A stretch of 15,237 nucleotides of DNA from RGIG8497 sp045593265 (lineage in GTDB: Bacteria; Bacillota; Clostridia; RGIG6154): assembly GCA_045593265.1 (NCBI GenBank), contig JAZNWH010000125.1, positions 1 through 15,237 of the forward strand, read 5' to 3'. Each line of letters begins with the position of its first letter. The stretch's first letter is position 1. The notes under the pieces were generated by a model. That model was not told the origin of the DNA. It saw only the letters and a list, made by a program, of their open reading frames with translations, and did not search any database. The position numbers and the translations under genes are program-made. This document shows, piece by piece, positions 1 through 6,677 of this stretch.

Positions 1-67
1 CCTGAATTAAACCCGCTATGATATTCTTTTTCCCTTCACTCATTTTTTCTCTTCTTCGTCTTGCCAT
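1..67 (-). CDS. IS256-family (Mutator-type) transposase, N-terminal fragment cut by window edge
   Basis: The first 22 codons are visible, starting at the ATG at 67-65 and reading MARRRREKMSEGKKNIIAGL then IQ. The basic MARRR-EKMSEGKKNII opening is the N-terminus I know from many clostridial IS256-family DDE transposases, which continue with a helical DNA-binding region. An AGGAGG Shine-Dalgarno sits at 81-76, 8 bases upstream of the ATG, so this start is secure. The gene is truncated by the window, not by a visible mutation. The catalytic DDE residues are not in view, so whether the copy is intact cannot be judged. Confidence 0.72.
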   Translation of the reverse strand, partial: MARRRREKMSEGKKNIIAGLIQ

Positions 68-73
68 AAAAAA

Positions 74-110
74 TTCCTCCTATGATATTTTTATTCTATC
101 ATAGAAGGAA
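74..110 (-). promoter_or_regulatory. Hairpin sequestering the transposase Shine-Dalgarno
   Basis: Bases 74-87 and 97-110 are inverted repeats of 14 bases around a 9-base loop. In the minus-strand RNA all 14 positions can pair, one as a U-G wobble. The downstream arm contains the whole AGGAGG site (81-76) of the transposase. Transcripts entering from outside the element would fold this arm shut and block translation, a control known from other IS families such as IS10. Its action here is inferred. Confidence 0.6.
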
Positions 111-160
111 TCTTTTTTACAGACTTTTTTTCACACTCTCTGAACTAAAATATACTTTCT

Positions 161-200
161 AAAAATCATCCGAGCGTTTCAAACACTCGGATGATTTTTT
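161..200. terminator. Rho-independent terminator between the IS and spoIID
   Basis: The stem aaaatcatccgag...ctcggatgatttt has at least 13 pairs, plus an inner gttt/aaac after one mismatch. On the plus strand it is followed by TTTTTTATATT. On the minus strand it directly overlaps the spoIID-like stop codon (199-201) and is followed by a shorter T run. It could act in both directions, shielding spoIID and the IS from each other. Confidence 0.75.
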
Positions 201-1080
201 ATATTTCAAGTTTTGTTCCTTGGTAATAATGACTAAGTATTTCCTTATAGTCTTTACCTTGTTTCGCCATTTCATTTGCACCAAACTGACTCATTCCCAC
301 TCCATGCCCGTTACCATATACTTTAAAAGTAAATTCATCATCATTTCTTATTATTTCAAAACATGAAGATTTCAAATTTAGTTTTTCCCTTATTTCCTTC
401 CCGGATAAAATATTTTCATCTGTTATCAAGCTTTCTATATAACCATTGTTATATTTTTTCAATTCATATTCTTTTGATAAATCTATTCCAAGAATATTTA
501 AAATTTCTTCTTTTGAAAATGTAGATGTGCTTATATAGCTTTCCTGAGTTTTATCATTTTCACTTGTAACACTTCTTAAATAAGGAATATCGCTCCCCCA
601 CACATCTTTACAATTTTGCGTATATCCATTAGAAAGAGCAAAGAAAAAAGTTGCTGCAGGTTCATCATTATAAGTTAGTATTTGATTTTTGGTATCATTC
701 ACTGCCTGTTTATATTTTGTTATCTGTTCATAACTTAAATTATCTTCATTTAATTGAAATGCCATACAGTGTTTATAATCTGTACATACATCTCCTCCTT
801 TATGTTCTTCTAAGGCCGAATTTTTCTTTTTCAAGGCATAAGTTCTTATAGCTACTGCCTGTGCTTTTAAAGCTTCCGATTCAAAAGATGAGGGCATCTC
901 TTTTTCAAGAACTTTTAAAACGTATTCTTCCAGCATCATTTTATTTGTTGTGTCTTCTTCTGTATTATATACAATTATTTCATTATCTTGTTTATTTAAT
1001 TCAATATGCTTTATATGACTTATAGGTAGTAAAAACACAACAAAAATGCAATATAAAATTATTATTCCTGTAATTTTCAT
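199..1080 (-). CDS. spoIID: SpoIID/LytB-family stage II sporulation protein (peptidoglycan lytic transglycosylase)
   Basis: SpoIID is a membrane-anchored lytic transglycosylase that cleaves denuded glycan strands during engulfment of the forespore, working with SpoIIP and SpoIIM. The 293-residue protein has one N-terminal membrane anchor (about residues 4-22). The SpoIID core begins at LEEYVLKVLEKEMPSSFESE, where Glu61 in EKEMP matches the catalytic glutamate of the family. Cys99 and Cys105 (VCTDYKHC) have the C-x5-C spacing of the zinc site described for the C. difficile enzyme. The C-terminal GNGHGVGMSQFGA signature is complete. A GAGG site 7 bases upstream supports the ATG at 1080. The gene is monocistronic and divergent from citrate synthase. 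It could instead be a SpoIID paralogue such as LytB, because the usual spoIID neighbours are absent. Sporulation sigma-E control would be expected, but I could not recognise a convincing site. Confidence 0.87.
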   Translation of the reverse strand: MKITGIIILYCIFVVFLLPISHIKHIELNKQDNEIIVYNTEEDTTNKMMLEEYVLKVLEKEMPSSFESEALKAQAVAIRTYALKKKNSALEEHKGGDVCTDYKHCMAFQLNEDNLSYEQITKYKQAVNDTKNQILTYNDEPAATFFFALSNGYTQNCKDVWGSDIPYLRSVTSENDKTQESYISTSTFSKEEILNILGIDLSKEYELKKYNNGYIESLITDENILSGKEIREKLNLKSSCFEIIRNDDEFTFKVYGNGHGVGMSQFGANEMAKQGKDYKEILSHYYQGTKLEI

Positions 1081-1123
1081 TATACAACCTCATAAAAAGA
1101 TATATTTAATAGCACCGAATTAG

Positions 1124-1152
1124 TTGACTTTTAAAGTAAAATATTATATAAT
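1124..1152 (+). promoter_or_regulatory. Sigma-A promoter of citrate synthase
   Basis: A -35 box TTGACT (1124-1129) and a perfect -10 box TATAAT (1147-1152) are separated by exactly 17 bases. Transcription would start near 1159, giving a leader of about 70 bases before the ATG at 1229. I saw no riboswitch-like fold in the leader. Confidence 0.8.
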
Positions 1153-1228
1153 AATCGTATATGCATAAAAATTATTATTTCTAAAAATGAAAGTTTAAAT
1201 TTTGAAAATTGCGAAAAGGAGAACTGTA

Positions 1229-2590
1229 ATGAAAAATTGCATTGAACAAAATCAGGAAATAATTTCAACTCTTATAGATTCCGTTACTCAGAGAGATGCA
1301 ATTTCTCCTGAATTATATTCCAAATATAACGTAAAAAGAGGACTGAGAAATTCCGATGGAACAGGTGTTCTGGTAGGTCTCACTGCTATCGGAGAAGTTC
1401 ATGGTTATATGATAGAGGATAGTGATAAAATTCCGTCCGATGGAAAACTTTTATACAGAGGTATTCAGCTTAAAGAAATTCTTAAGGGTGCTATTGCTGA
1501 AAACAGATATGCTTTTGAAGAAGTATGCTTCCTTATACTGTTTGGTAAGCTTCCAACCAAAGAAGAATTACTAGCTTTCAGTGAACTTTTGGTTTCACTC
1601 AGAAAACTTCCTCCGAATTTCGTAGAAGACATGATCATAAAAGCTCCAAGCCCTGACATAATGAATAAACTTGCAAGAAATATTCTTTCACTTTATTCCT
1701 ATGACAGCAATCCTGACAGCACAGAAATTTCAAATGTTATTATGCAGTCTATCAGTCTTATATCTAAATTCCCTATTCTAATTGCTAATTCATATTCGGC
1801 TAAAAGACACGTTTATAATGATGAAAGCTTGATTATACATACACCATCTGATAAACTATCAACTGCAGAAAACTTTCTTTATATGTTACGTCCTAATCAT
1901 GAATACACTAAAGAAGAAGTAGAAACTCTCGATCTGTGTCTTGCTATTCATGCTGAACATGGTGGTGGTAACAATTCAGCTTTTACTACTCATGTTGTGT
2001 CATCGTCAGGAACAGATACTTATGCCGCTATATCCTCTGCAGTTAATTCTCTTAAAGGTCCAAAACATGGAGGTGCTTCCACAACTGTTGCCTTAATGTT
2101 TAACGAAATTAAAGAAAATGTAAAGGACTGGTCTGACGAAGAAGAAATTAAAAACTATCTTATAAAAATTGTTAAAGGCGAAGCCTTTGACCGCAGTGGT
2201 CTTATTTATGGTATGGGCCATGCCATTTACACAAAATCCGACCCACGTGCTGTTCTTCTAAAATCAAAAGCATCTAAGCTTGCTCAAACAAAAGGGCGGG
2301 AAAAGGAATTTCTTCTTTATGATACCGTAGAAAAACTTTCACAAACAGTATTTTCTGAAATCAAACATTCCGATAAAATGATATGTGCAAATGTAGACTT
2401 TTATTCCGGTTTTGTTTATAGTATGCTTGGAATTAAAGAAGAATTGTATACACCTCTTTTTGCAATGTCAAGAGTTGTAGGTTGGTGTGCTCACAGAATT
2501 GAAGAGATAGTTTCAGGAGGAAAAATTATAAGACCTGCTTATAAAAGTGTAACAACCAAAAGCACTTACATACCTTTAGATGAAAGATAA
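1229..2590 (+). CDS. gltA: Citrate synthase (citrate/2-methylcitrate synthase family)
   Basis: Condenses acetyl-CoA with oxaloacetate to citrate, the entry to the oxidative branch towards 2-oxoglutarate and glutamate in the cytoplasm. Catalytic residues are all present in the 453-residue protein: His280 in GPKHGGA, His331 in GMGHAIYTKSDPRA and Asp390 in NVDFYSG. The substrate-binding HAEHGGGNNSAF stretch (from residue 241) and the C-terminal FAMSRVVGWCAHRIEE are also present. The long N-terminal extension before the conserved core, and HAEHGGG in place of HADHEQN, mark the clostridial subgroup. The ATG at 1229 is chosen because AAAAGGAGA (1214-1222) ends 6 bases before it; an in-frame TTG at 1202 has no such site. 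No aconitase or isocitrate dehydrogenase gene is adjacent. 2-methylcitrate synthase activity cannot be excluded from sequence. Confidence 0.93.
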   Translation: MKNCIEQNQEIISTLIDSVTQRDAISPELYSKYNVKRGLRNSDGTGVLVGLTAIGEVHGYMIEDSDKIPSDGKLLYRGIQLKEILKGAIAENRYAFEEVCFLILFGKLPTKEELLAFSELLVSLRKLPPNFVEDMIIKAPSPDIMNKLARNILSLYSYDSNPDSTEISNVIMQSISLISKFPILIANSYSAKRHVYNDESLIIHTPSDKLSTAENFLYMLRPNHEYTKEEVETLDLCLAIHAEHGGGNNSAFTTHVVSSSGTDTYAAISSAVNSLKGPKHGGASTTVALMFNEIKENVKDWSDEEEIKNYLIKIVKGEAFDRSGLIYGMGHAIYTKSDPRAVLLKSKASKLAQTKGREKEFLLYDTVEKLSQTVFSEIKHSDKMICANVDFYSGFVYSMLGIKEELYTPLFAMSRVVGWCAHRIEEIVSGGKIIRPAYKSVTTKSTYIPLDER

Positions 2591-2601
2591 AATATATACA
2601 A

Positions 2602-2637
2602 AAAATCACATCCCAATTTTAAATTTGGATGTGATTT
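2602..2637. terminator. Shared bidirectional terminator between gltA and the ten-gene operon
   Basis: The stem aaaatcacatcc...ggatgtgatttt has 12 pairs around a short AT-rich loop, with A and T tracts on both sides. It lies 12 bases after the gltA stop and touches the stop codon of the convergent pseudouridine synthase gene, so it can end transcripts from both directions. Confidence 0.82.
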
Positions 2638-3542
2638 TAATTTCGTCTTAATTTTTCTAAAGTATCATTAAATAATTCAGGAGGAGGACACGAAAATTCC
2701 ATATACTCACCTGTCAAAGGATGTACAAATCCAAGAATACCTGCATGAAGCATCTGTTGATTAAGTCCAAAACTATTTTTAACCCCATACACAGGATCAC
2801 CCAATAAAGAATGTCCTATATACGCCATATGAACTCTTATTTGATGAGTTCTTCCTGTTTCAAGTTTGCATTTTAATAGTGAGTAGCCATTAAGCTCTTC
2901 AACAACTTCAAAATGAGTTACAGCATTCTTACTGTTTTTAGCTGTTACAGCCATTTTTTTACGGTCTACAGGATGTCTGCCAAGCGGCGCATCTATTGTC
3001 CCTTTATTCTCTTTAAAATGCCCTTTGGCAATGCAAGTGTATATTCTGTTGATAGAATGAACTTTAAACTGTTCAGACAATGAAGTATGTGCTAAATCAT
3101 CTTTAGCAACCACTAAAAGTCCCGATGTGTCTTTGTCAATTCTATGTACTATACCAGGTCTTTGAACTGAATTAATTGTCGAAAGTGAACCTTTGCAGTG
3201 TGCCAATATTCCGTTAACTAAAGTCCCGTCTGCATTCCCGGGAGCAGGATGAACAACCATTCCCTGTGGTTTGTTTACAACAAGAAGATGTGCATCTTCA
3301 TAAACTATATCAAGTTCCATCTCCTGTGGAACAGCATCAAGAACTGTAATTTCAGGCTCAGGCAACTCTATAATGTCGTCATATTTAACCTTATAACTAC
3401 ATTTAGTAATTTTACCGTTAACAATTAATTTTCCGTCATCAGCCATATTTTTGATAAGAGAACGGGATAATTCTGTCTTCTCAGCTAAAAAAGCATCTAC
3501 CCTTATTCCGTCTGAATCACTTTTTATTATCAAAAATATCAC
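2637..3542 (-). CDS. RluA/RluD-family rRNA pseudouridine synthase
   Basis: Isomerises specific uridines to pseudouridine, most likely in 23S rRNA. An S4 RNA-binding domain occupies about the first 60 residues (GIRVDAFLAEKTELSRSLIK). The catalytic domain carries HRIDKDTSGLLVVAK, with the first Asp as the expected nucleophile, then the conserved LETGRTHQIRVH and LLGDPVYG stretches. The protein is about 300 residues, normal for RluD-like enzymes. There is no ATG near the start. The GTG at 3542 or the TTG at 3533 (weak GGTG site upstream) both fit the family N-terminus, and both lie inside the end of lspA, so the gene overlaps lspA by 17-26 bases and is probably translationally coupled. A longer TTG start at 3593 would add a hydrophobic tail unusual for the family. 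This is the last gene of the operon. Which uridine is modified (RluD, YlyB or YjbO type) cannot be told. Confidence 0.9.
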   Translation of the reverse strand: MIFLIIKSDSDGIRVDAFLAEKTELSRSLIKNMADDGKLIVNGKITKCSYKVKYDDIIELPEPEITVLDAVPQEMELDIVYEDAHLLVVNKPQGMVVHPAPGNADGTLVNGILAHCKGSLSTINSVQRPGIVHRIDKDTSGLLVVAKDDLAHTSLSEQFKVHSINRIYTCIAKGHFKENKGTIDAPLGRHPVDRKKMAVTAKNSKNAVTHFEVVEELNGYSLLKCKLETGRTHQIRVHMAYIGHSLLGDPVYGVKNSFGLNQQMLHAGILGFVHPLTGEYMEFSCPPPELFNDTLEKLRRN

Positions 3543-3978
3543 CAGCCTTAGTAAAGCACAAAAGGAAAACTGCACTAAAAGCACCGACAACAACTAAAAT
3601 ATCGGCAATATTAAATACAGGAAAATCAAATAAATGAACTCTGATAAAATCAACTACATATCCTTTTGCAATTCTGTCAATTATATTACCAATAGCCCCC
3701 GACACTATAAAAGAAACAGCGATGGAAAGAAGTTTATAAGAGTATTTTCTTATCTTAACCATGAAAATAATACATATAATAGCTATTAAAACCGAAAGCG
3801 GCAACAACAAATTATTGACACTTCCAAACATACCGAATGCACCATTATAATTTTTAACAAGTGTAAATGAAAAAAAATTATCAATAACATTATATGGTCC
3901 ATCAGAAAGGTTAATAAGAGCAAAATGTTTGGAGCATTGATCTGCAACAATACCCAAAATAATAAAAATATACTCCAT
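3517..3978 (-). CDS. lspA: Lipoprotein signal peptidase (signal peptidase II)
   Basis: An integral membrane aspartyl protease that removes the signal peptide of prolipoproteins after diacylglyceryl transfer to the lipobox cysteine. The 153 residues form about four membrane segments. Conserved blocks are ADQCSK (12-17), NYNGAFG (43-49), GNIIDR (97-102), YVVDFI (107-112) and FNIAD (122-126). Asp110 and Asp126 match the aspartate pair assigned as catalytic in the solved LspA structures. The ATG at 3978 lies 5 bases after the divIVA stop. Its own Shine-Dalgarno is weak, since a GGAGG inside the end of divIVA is about 19 bases away, so translation is probably coupled to divIVA. It precedes an rluD-like gene, a pairing very common in Firmicutes. 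Confidence 0.95.
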   Translation of the reverse strand: MEYIFIILGIVADQCSKHFALINLSDGPYNVIDNFFSFTLVKNYNGAFGMFGSVNNLLLPLSVLIAIICIIFMVKIRKYSYKLLSIAVSFIVSGAIGNIIDRIAKGYVVDFIRVHLFDFPVFNIADILVVVGAFSAVFLLCFTKAGDIFDNKK

Positions 3979-3983
3979 ATCTT

Positions 3984-4427
3984 TTATTTAAACAATTCCT
4001 CCATAACGCTTTTTTCAGATTCCATTAATGAAAGAAATTTAGTTTTGAAAGTAACAAATTCGGCCTTAATGTTATCGTATTTACTCTGTATTTCTTCACA
4101 TTTTCTTTCAGCGTCTCTAATTATGTTTTCAGCCTTGGTGGTTGCTTCTCCTACAATAAAATCAGCCTTTTCGTTTGCGTTCTTTTTTACATCTTCAGCA
4201 GTATTCTGAGCAAACATAAGCGTGTTCTGAAGAGAATCTTCCATAGCACGATATTTTTTCAAAGAATCATTAAGCACAGATAATCTGTCCTTTAACTCAA
4301 TATTCTCTTTATAAAGCTTTTCAAATTCCTTAGAAACTTCCATCATAAAATCATCTACTAAATCCTTATTATATCCACTAATGGATTTAGTAAATTCTTT
4401 GTTTTGAATATCTACAGGTGTTAACAT
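3984..4427 (-). CDS. divIVA: DivIVA-domain cell division protein
   Basis: A curvature-sensing coiled-coil scaffold that gathers at division septa and poles. The 147-residue protein opens with LTPVDIQNKEFTKSISGYNK, the membrane-binding DivIVA N-domain with its usual F-x-K/R and GY-x-x-x-x-V-D-x-F pattern (GYNKDLVDDF). From about residue 30 to the end the sequence is a charged heptad-like coiled coil (EKLYKENIELKDRL onwards). It has no extended C-terminal tail, so it is shorter than B. subtilis DivIVA and near the size of many clostridial versions. GpsB is a relative, but genomic position next to yggT, sepF and lspA favours DivIVA. The AGGAGAG site lies 9 bases before the ATG. The ylmH gene usually found just upstream of divIVA is missing. 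Confidence 0.9.
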   Translation of the reverse strand: MLTPVDIQNKEFTKSISGYNKDLVDDFMMEVSKEFEKLYKENIELKDRLSVLNDSLKKYRAMEDSLQNTLMFAQNTAEDVKKNANEKADFIVGEATTKAENIIRDAERKCEEIQSKYDNIKAEFVTFKTKFLSLMESEKSVMEELFK

Positions 4428-4441
4428 AATAGTTTACTCTC

Positions 4442-4732
4442 CTATCTAAAAATAAATTGTATAAATGATATAAGTGCAGGTTTTAACACATAATCAATAA
4501 GCATAAATGCAACTATCGGTGAAAAATCAAGCATCATATGTCGCCTGAAAACTAAATTCAGCAAATTTCGTGCAGGTGCAAGAAGTGGTTCTGTAAGATT
4601 ATATATTGCATTAGTAAATATATTGCCTTTAGAAATAGGTAAAAATGAAATAAAACAACGTATAAGAATCAAATAGCTGAATATTTCACACAAGATAGAA
4701 ACAGATATTATAAGTATGTTACCAAATGTCAT
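4442..4732 (-). CDS. YggT-family membrane protein
   Basis: A small integral membrane protein of 96 residues with hydrophobic segments at about 6-28 and 72-95. The family signature is present in the middle, with NLTEPLLAPARNLL followed by a short loop and DFSPIVAFMLID. The biochemical role of the family is not firmly known; in Gram-positive bacteria the gene (ylmG) sits with sepF and divIVA and is linked to envelope and division functions. The ATG at 4732 has AGGAG 6 bases upstream and lies 9 bases after the sepF stop. Confidence 0.9.
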   Translation of the reverse strand: MTFGNILIISVSILCEIFSYLILIRCFISFLPISKGNIFTNAIYNLTEPLLAPARNLLNLVFRRHMMLDFSPIVAFMLIDYVLKPALISFIQFIFR

Positions 4733-4741
4733 TGTTTACTC

Positions 4742-5194
4742 CTAATCCCATGGGAATATGCCATTTCGAAGTTCATCTTCAAAATTTCCCATTATATTAA
4801 CATTATATGGTGTAGCAAGCATTATTACTTTGGAAATTTTTTGAACATCTCCATCTATAGCATAAATAACGCCTGTTATAAAATCTATCATTCTTCTTGC
4901 TACATCCTGAGGTGTTTCTTCCATGTTTACCACAACAGGTTTTCTCTCTTTCAGGTGAGATGCAATTTCAAGCACATCCTCATATTTTTGTGCCTTAATT
5001 ACAACAACCTGTAGCTGAGTAGTGGCATGAATGTCTACAATTTTGCCTTTTTTTGTGTTTGAAATGACATTCACATTACTTTTAGCCTTTTGAAAATCAT
5101 TTTCTTTTACGGTATTTAAAAGGATATCTTCATCTTCATCTTTATTTTCAAGATAACTCAGTATTGAAGACATTTTTTCTTGAAAAAAACTCAT
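4742..5194 (-). CDS. sepF: Cell division protein SepF
   Basis: SepF binds FtsZ, forms rings or arcs and tethers the Z-ring to the membrane. The 150-residue protein starts with a short helix (MSFFQEKMSSILSYL) that fits the amphipathic membrane anchor. A variable charged linker extends to about residue 58. The conserved SepF core follows, including KPVVVNMEETPQDVARRMID and GVIYAIDGDVQKISKVIMLA. The length is normal. AGGAGAG lies 7 bases before the ATG and overlaps the stop codon of the preceding HlyD-like gene. In many Firmicutes ylmE (a YggS-type PLP protein) precedes sepF; here the HlyD-like gene is immediately upstream instead. Confidence 0.95.
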   Translation of the reverse strand: MSFFQEKMSSILSYLENKDEDEDILLNTVKENDFQKAKSNVNVISNTKKGKIVDIHATTQLQVVVIKAQKYEDVLEIASHLKERKPVVVNMEETPQDVARRMIDFITGVIYAIDGDVQKISKVIMLATPYNVNIMGNFEDELRNGIFPWD

Positions 5195-5205
5195 ATCTTA
5201 CTCTC

Positions 5206-6408
5206 CTATTCTATAGATTGTCCTTCTTTTTTAATATTTCCTTTTACAATAACCTCATCATAAAGCATAAGACTATTGGTTCCTTCTACACCTTCAGATG
5301 CAACAACATAATTCTCATCCTGAGCAATTATTTTTATTGTTTTGAATTCAGCTAAAGCGTGTTTAGCGATATAAACACCGGTTTGACCGTCTACAACACG
5401 AACTGCCTGTCGGGGTATTTTAATCCCTTCTGTACTGTCAAGAATAATAGTTGCTGGTAATTTTCTATTTGTAAATGCATAATGTACATATTTTTCAATA
5501 CGACATGTTACTACACACTTACCATTTTCAGCTTGAGAAATATTATAAACATATGCTTTAATATCTTCATCCGAATGTCCGTCAAAATTAACAGTAATTA
5601 CAGAAGCATACTCAAAATCATCTGCATACCCTTCATCAACAAGAAATGTATAATACCAATCATATCCTGTTACAAGTTTAGCTGATGATTTTTCTTCACT
5701 GATTTCAAAGTTATCTGGTAACTGATTGTAAGCAGTTACAGTAAGGTCAGGTATCATATCGGGATAAAGAATTGTTTCATAACCATCTGAAGATGAAAAA
5801 TACAAACCTGCAGAATCAGAATACAAAGTTGTTTTTTCACCCAAAAGACCTGATTCAAGCTGCATTTTTTCTTCTTTCAACTTATCTATAAGCGTTCTGA
5901 CACTATTGTTATCAGAAGCAGAATTTTCATCTATATTATTAACTAATTCATAATACACGTCGTTTAAATAAACTCCGTTTCCTTTATGAGATGCCTCAAT
6001 TACAGAAGGTATTTTTGATTTCAGAAAATTATCTGTTGGCTGAACATTATGAATACCACCTTCGGCAATAGTAAGTTTTTCAAGACTTAAAATTCTTTCA
6101 TTCAGCATCTTTACATCATTATAAATAGTTGAATCAGTTCCGTTTTCGTATACTGTAGCAAGATATTCACCCTTTGACACACGTTCGCCCTCGTCAACTG
6201 CACTATCTATAAAGCATCCGTTTTTGCTGAAAATTACATATTCATCCCGAATTATATAACCTTCTGTTTCAATATTTTTTTCTATTTTCCCTATTGTTGC
6301 AACTTTAGTGGCAATTCTGTTATCAAAAGCACCCAAAACGTTAATCAATATTACAACTAACCCCAGAATTGCAACAAGTACAATTAAAATTTTAGAAATT
6401 CTATTCAT
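5206..6408 (-). CDS. HlyD-like membrane-anchored adaptor protein, function unknown
   Basis: A 400-residue protein with one N-terminal membrane anchor (about residues 7-27) and an extracytoplasmic remainder. Residues 35-90 resemble the first half of a biotinyl/lipoyl-like barrel of HlyD/RND adaptor proteins (VATIGKIEKNIETEGYIIRD, then VDEGERVSKGEYLATVY). A helical section with NERILSLEKL and DKLKEEKMQLESGLLG follows. The second half-barrel is near LYSDSAGLYFSSSDGYE, and a beta-rich C-terminal half contains GIKIPRQAVRVVDGQTGVYI, typical of adaptor beta-barrels. Classical members join an inner-membrane transporter to an outer channel, but no transporter gene is nearby and a Gram-positive cell lacks an outer membrane. 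The start overlaps the hfq stop by four bases (ATGA), so the two are coupled. Domain family is fairly secure; role is unknown. Confidence 0.75.
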   Translation of the reverse strand: MNRISKILIVLVAILGLVVILINVLGAFDNRIATKVATIGKIEKNIETEGYIIRDEYVIFSKNGCFIDSAVDEGERVSKGEYLATVYENGTDSTIYNDVKMLNERILSLEKLTIAEGGIHNVQPTDNFLKSKIPSVIEASHKGNGVYLNDVYYELVNNIDENSASDNNSVRTLIDKLKEEKMQLESGLLGEKTTLYSDSAGLYFSSSDGYETILYPDMIPDLTVTAYNQLPDNFEISEEKSSAKLVTGYDWYYTFLVDEGYADDFEYASVITVNFDGHSDEDIKAYVYNISQAENGKCVVTCRIEKYVHYAFTNRKLPATIILDSTEGIKIPRQAVRVVDGQTGVYIAKHALAEFKTIKIIAQDENYVVASEGVEGTNSLMLYDEVIVKGNIKKEGQSIE

Positions 6409-6644
6409 TTTTCTCCGTTATTAACTAATTCATCAACATCTATCTTTTTAGATGGGGTAATTGTTGAAATAGCATGCTTGTACACCAATTGCTGTTTTCC
6501 ATCACATTCAAGTATCACGATATAGTTGTCAAAGCCACAGACAATACCCTTAAACTGAAACCCATTCATTAAATATATAGTAACCGAAATATGTTCACGC
6601 CTTGCGTAATTAAGCATTATATCCTGTAAGTTTAACTGTTTCAT
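6405..6644 (-). CDS. hfq: RNA chaperone Hfq
   Basis: A homohexameric Sm-like protein that binds small RNAs and A/U-rich mRNA segments. All 79 residues align with the family: NLQDIMLN near the N-terminus (Gln7 at the proximal face), rim arginines Arg15-Arg16 in YARREH, the Sm1 part TIYLMNGFQFKG and the Sm2 part VYKHAISTITPS (Tyr55, Lys56, His57). The short acidic tail after residue 66 is typical of Gram-positive Hfq. AAGGAGA lies 7 bases before the ATG at 6644. It follows miaA by 33 bases, the standard order in both proteobacteria and clostridia. Confidence 0.96.
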   Translation of the reverse strand: MKQLNLQDIMLNYARREHISVTIYLMNGFQFKGIVCGFDNYIVILECDGKQQLVYKHAISTITPSKKIDVDELVNNGEK

Positions 6645-6677
6645 TTTCTATCTCCTTAATATGTTTTTTTCATTATA

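Larger units (their letters stand above)
1..140 (-). mobile_element. IS256-family insertion sequence, transposase-proximal end (partial)
   Basis: On the minus strand the element seems to begin near base 140 with GAGAGTGTGAAAAAAAGTCT, continuing TGTAAAAAAG. A hairpin leader, a strong Shine-Dalgarno and a transposase start follow. A related terminus (AGTGTGAGAAAATTTCTGTA) lies at the far right of the window, which supports reading this as a terminal inverted repeat. The family assignment rests on the transposase N-terminus. The rest of the element, its other repeat and any target-site duplication lie outside the window, so the exact end is uncertain by a few bases. Confidence 0.7.

Noticed and set aside
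1081..1200. Sigma-E type promoter for the spoIID-like gene
   Set aside because: The AT-rich gap contains a minus-strand TATAAT-like sequence overlapping the citrate synthase promoter, but no convincing sigma-E -35/-10 pair, so I did not annotate one.
1202..1228. Longer citrate synthase start at TTG 1202
   Set aside because: It has no ribosome binding site, while the ATG at 1229 follows AAAAGGAGA at normal spacing and matches a plausible family N-terminus.
5206..6408. HlyD-like gene as part of a toxin (haemolysin) secretion system
   Set aside because: No ABC transporter, toxin or outer membrane channel gene is nearby, and the context is Hfq and cell division.
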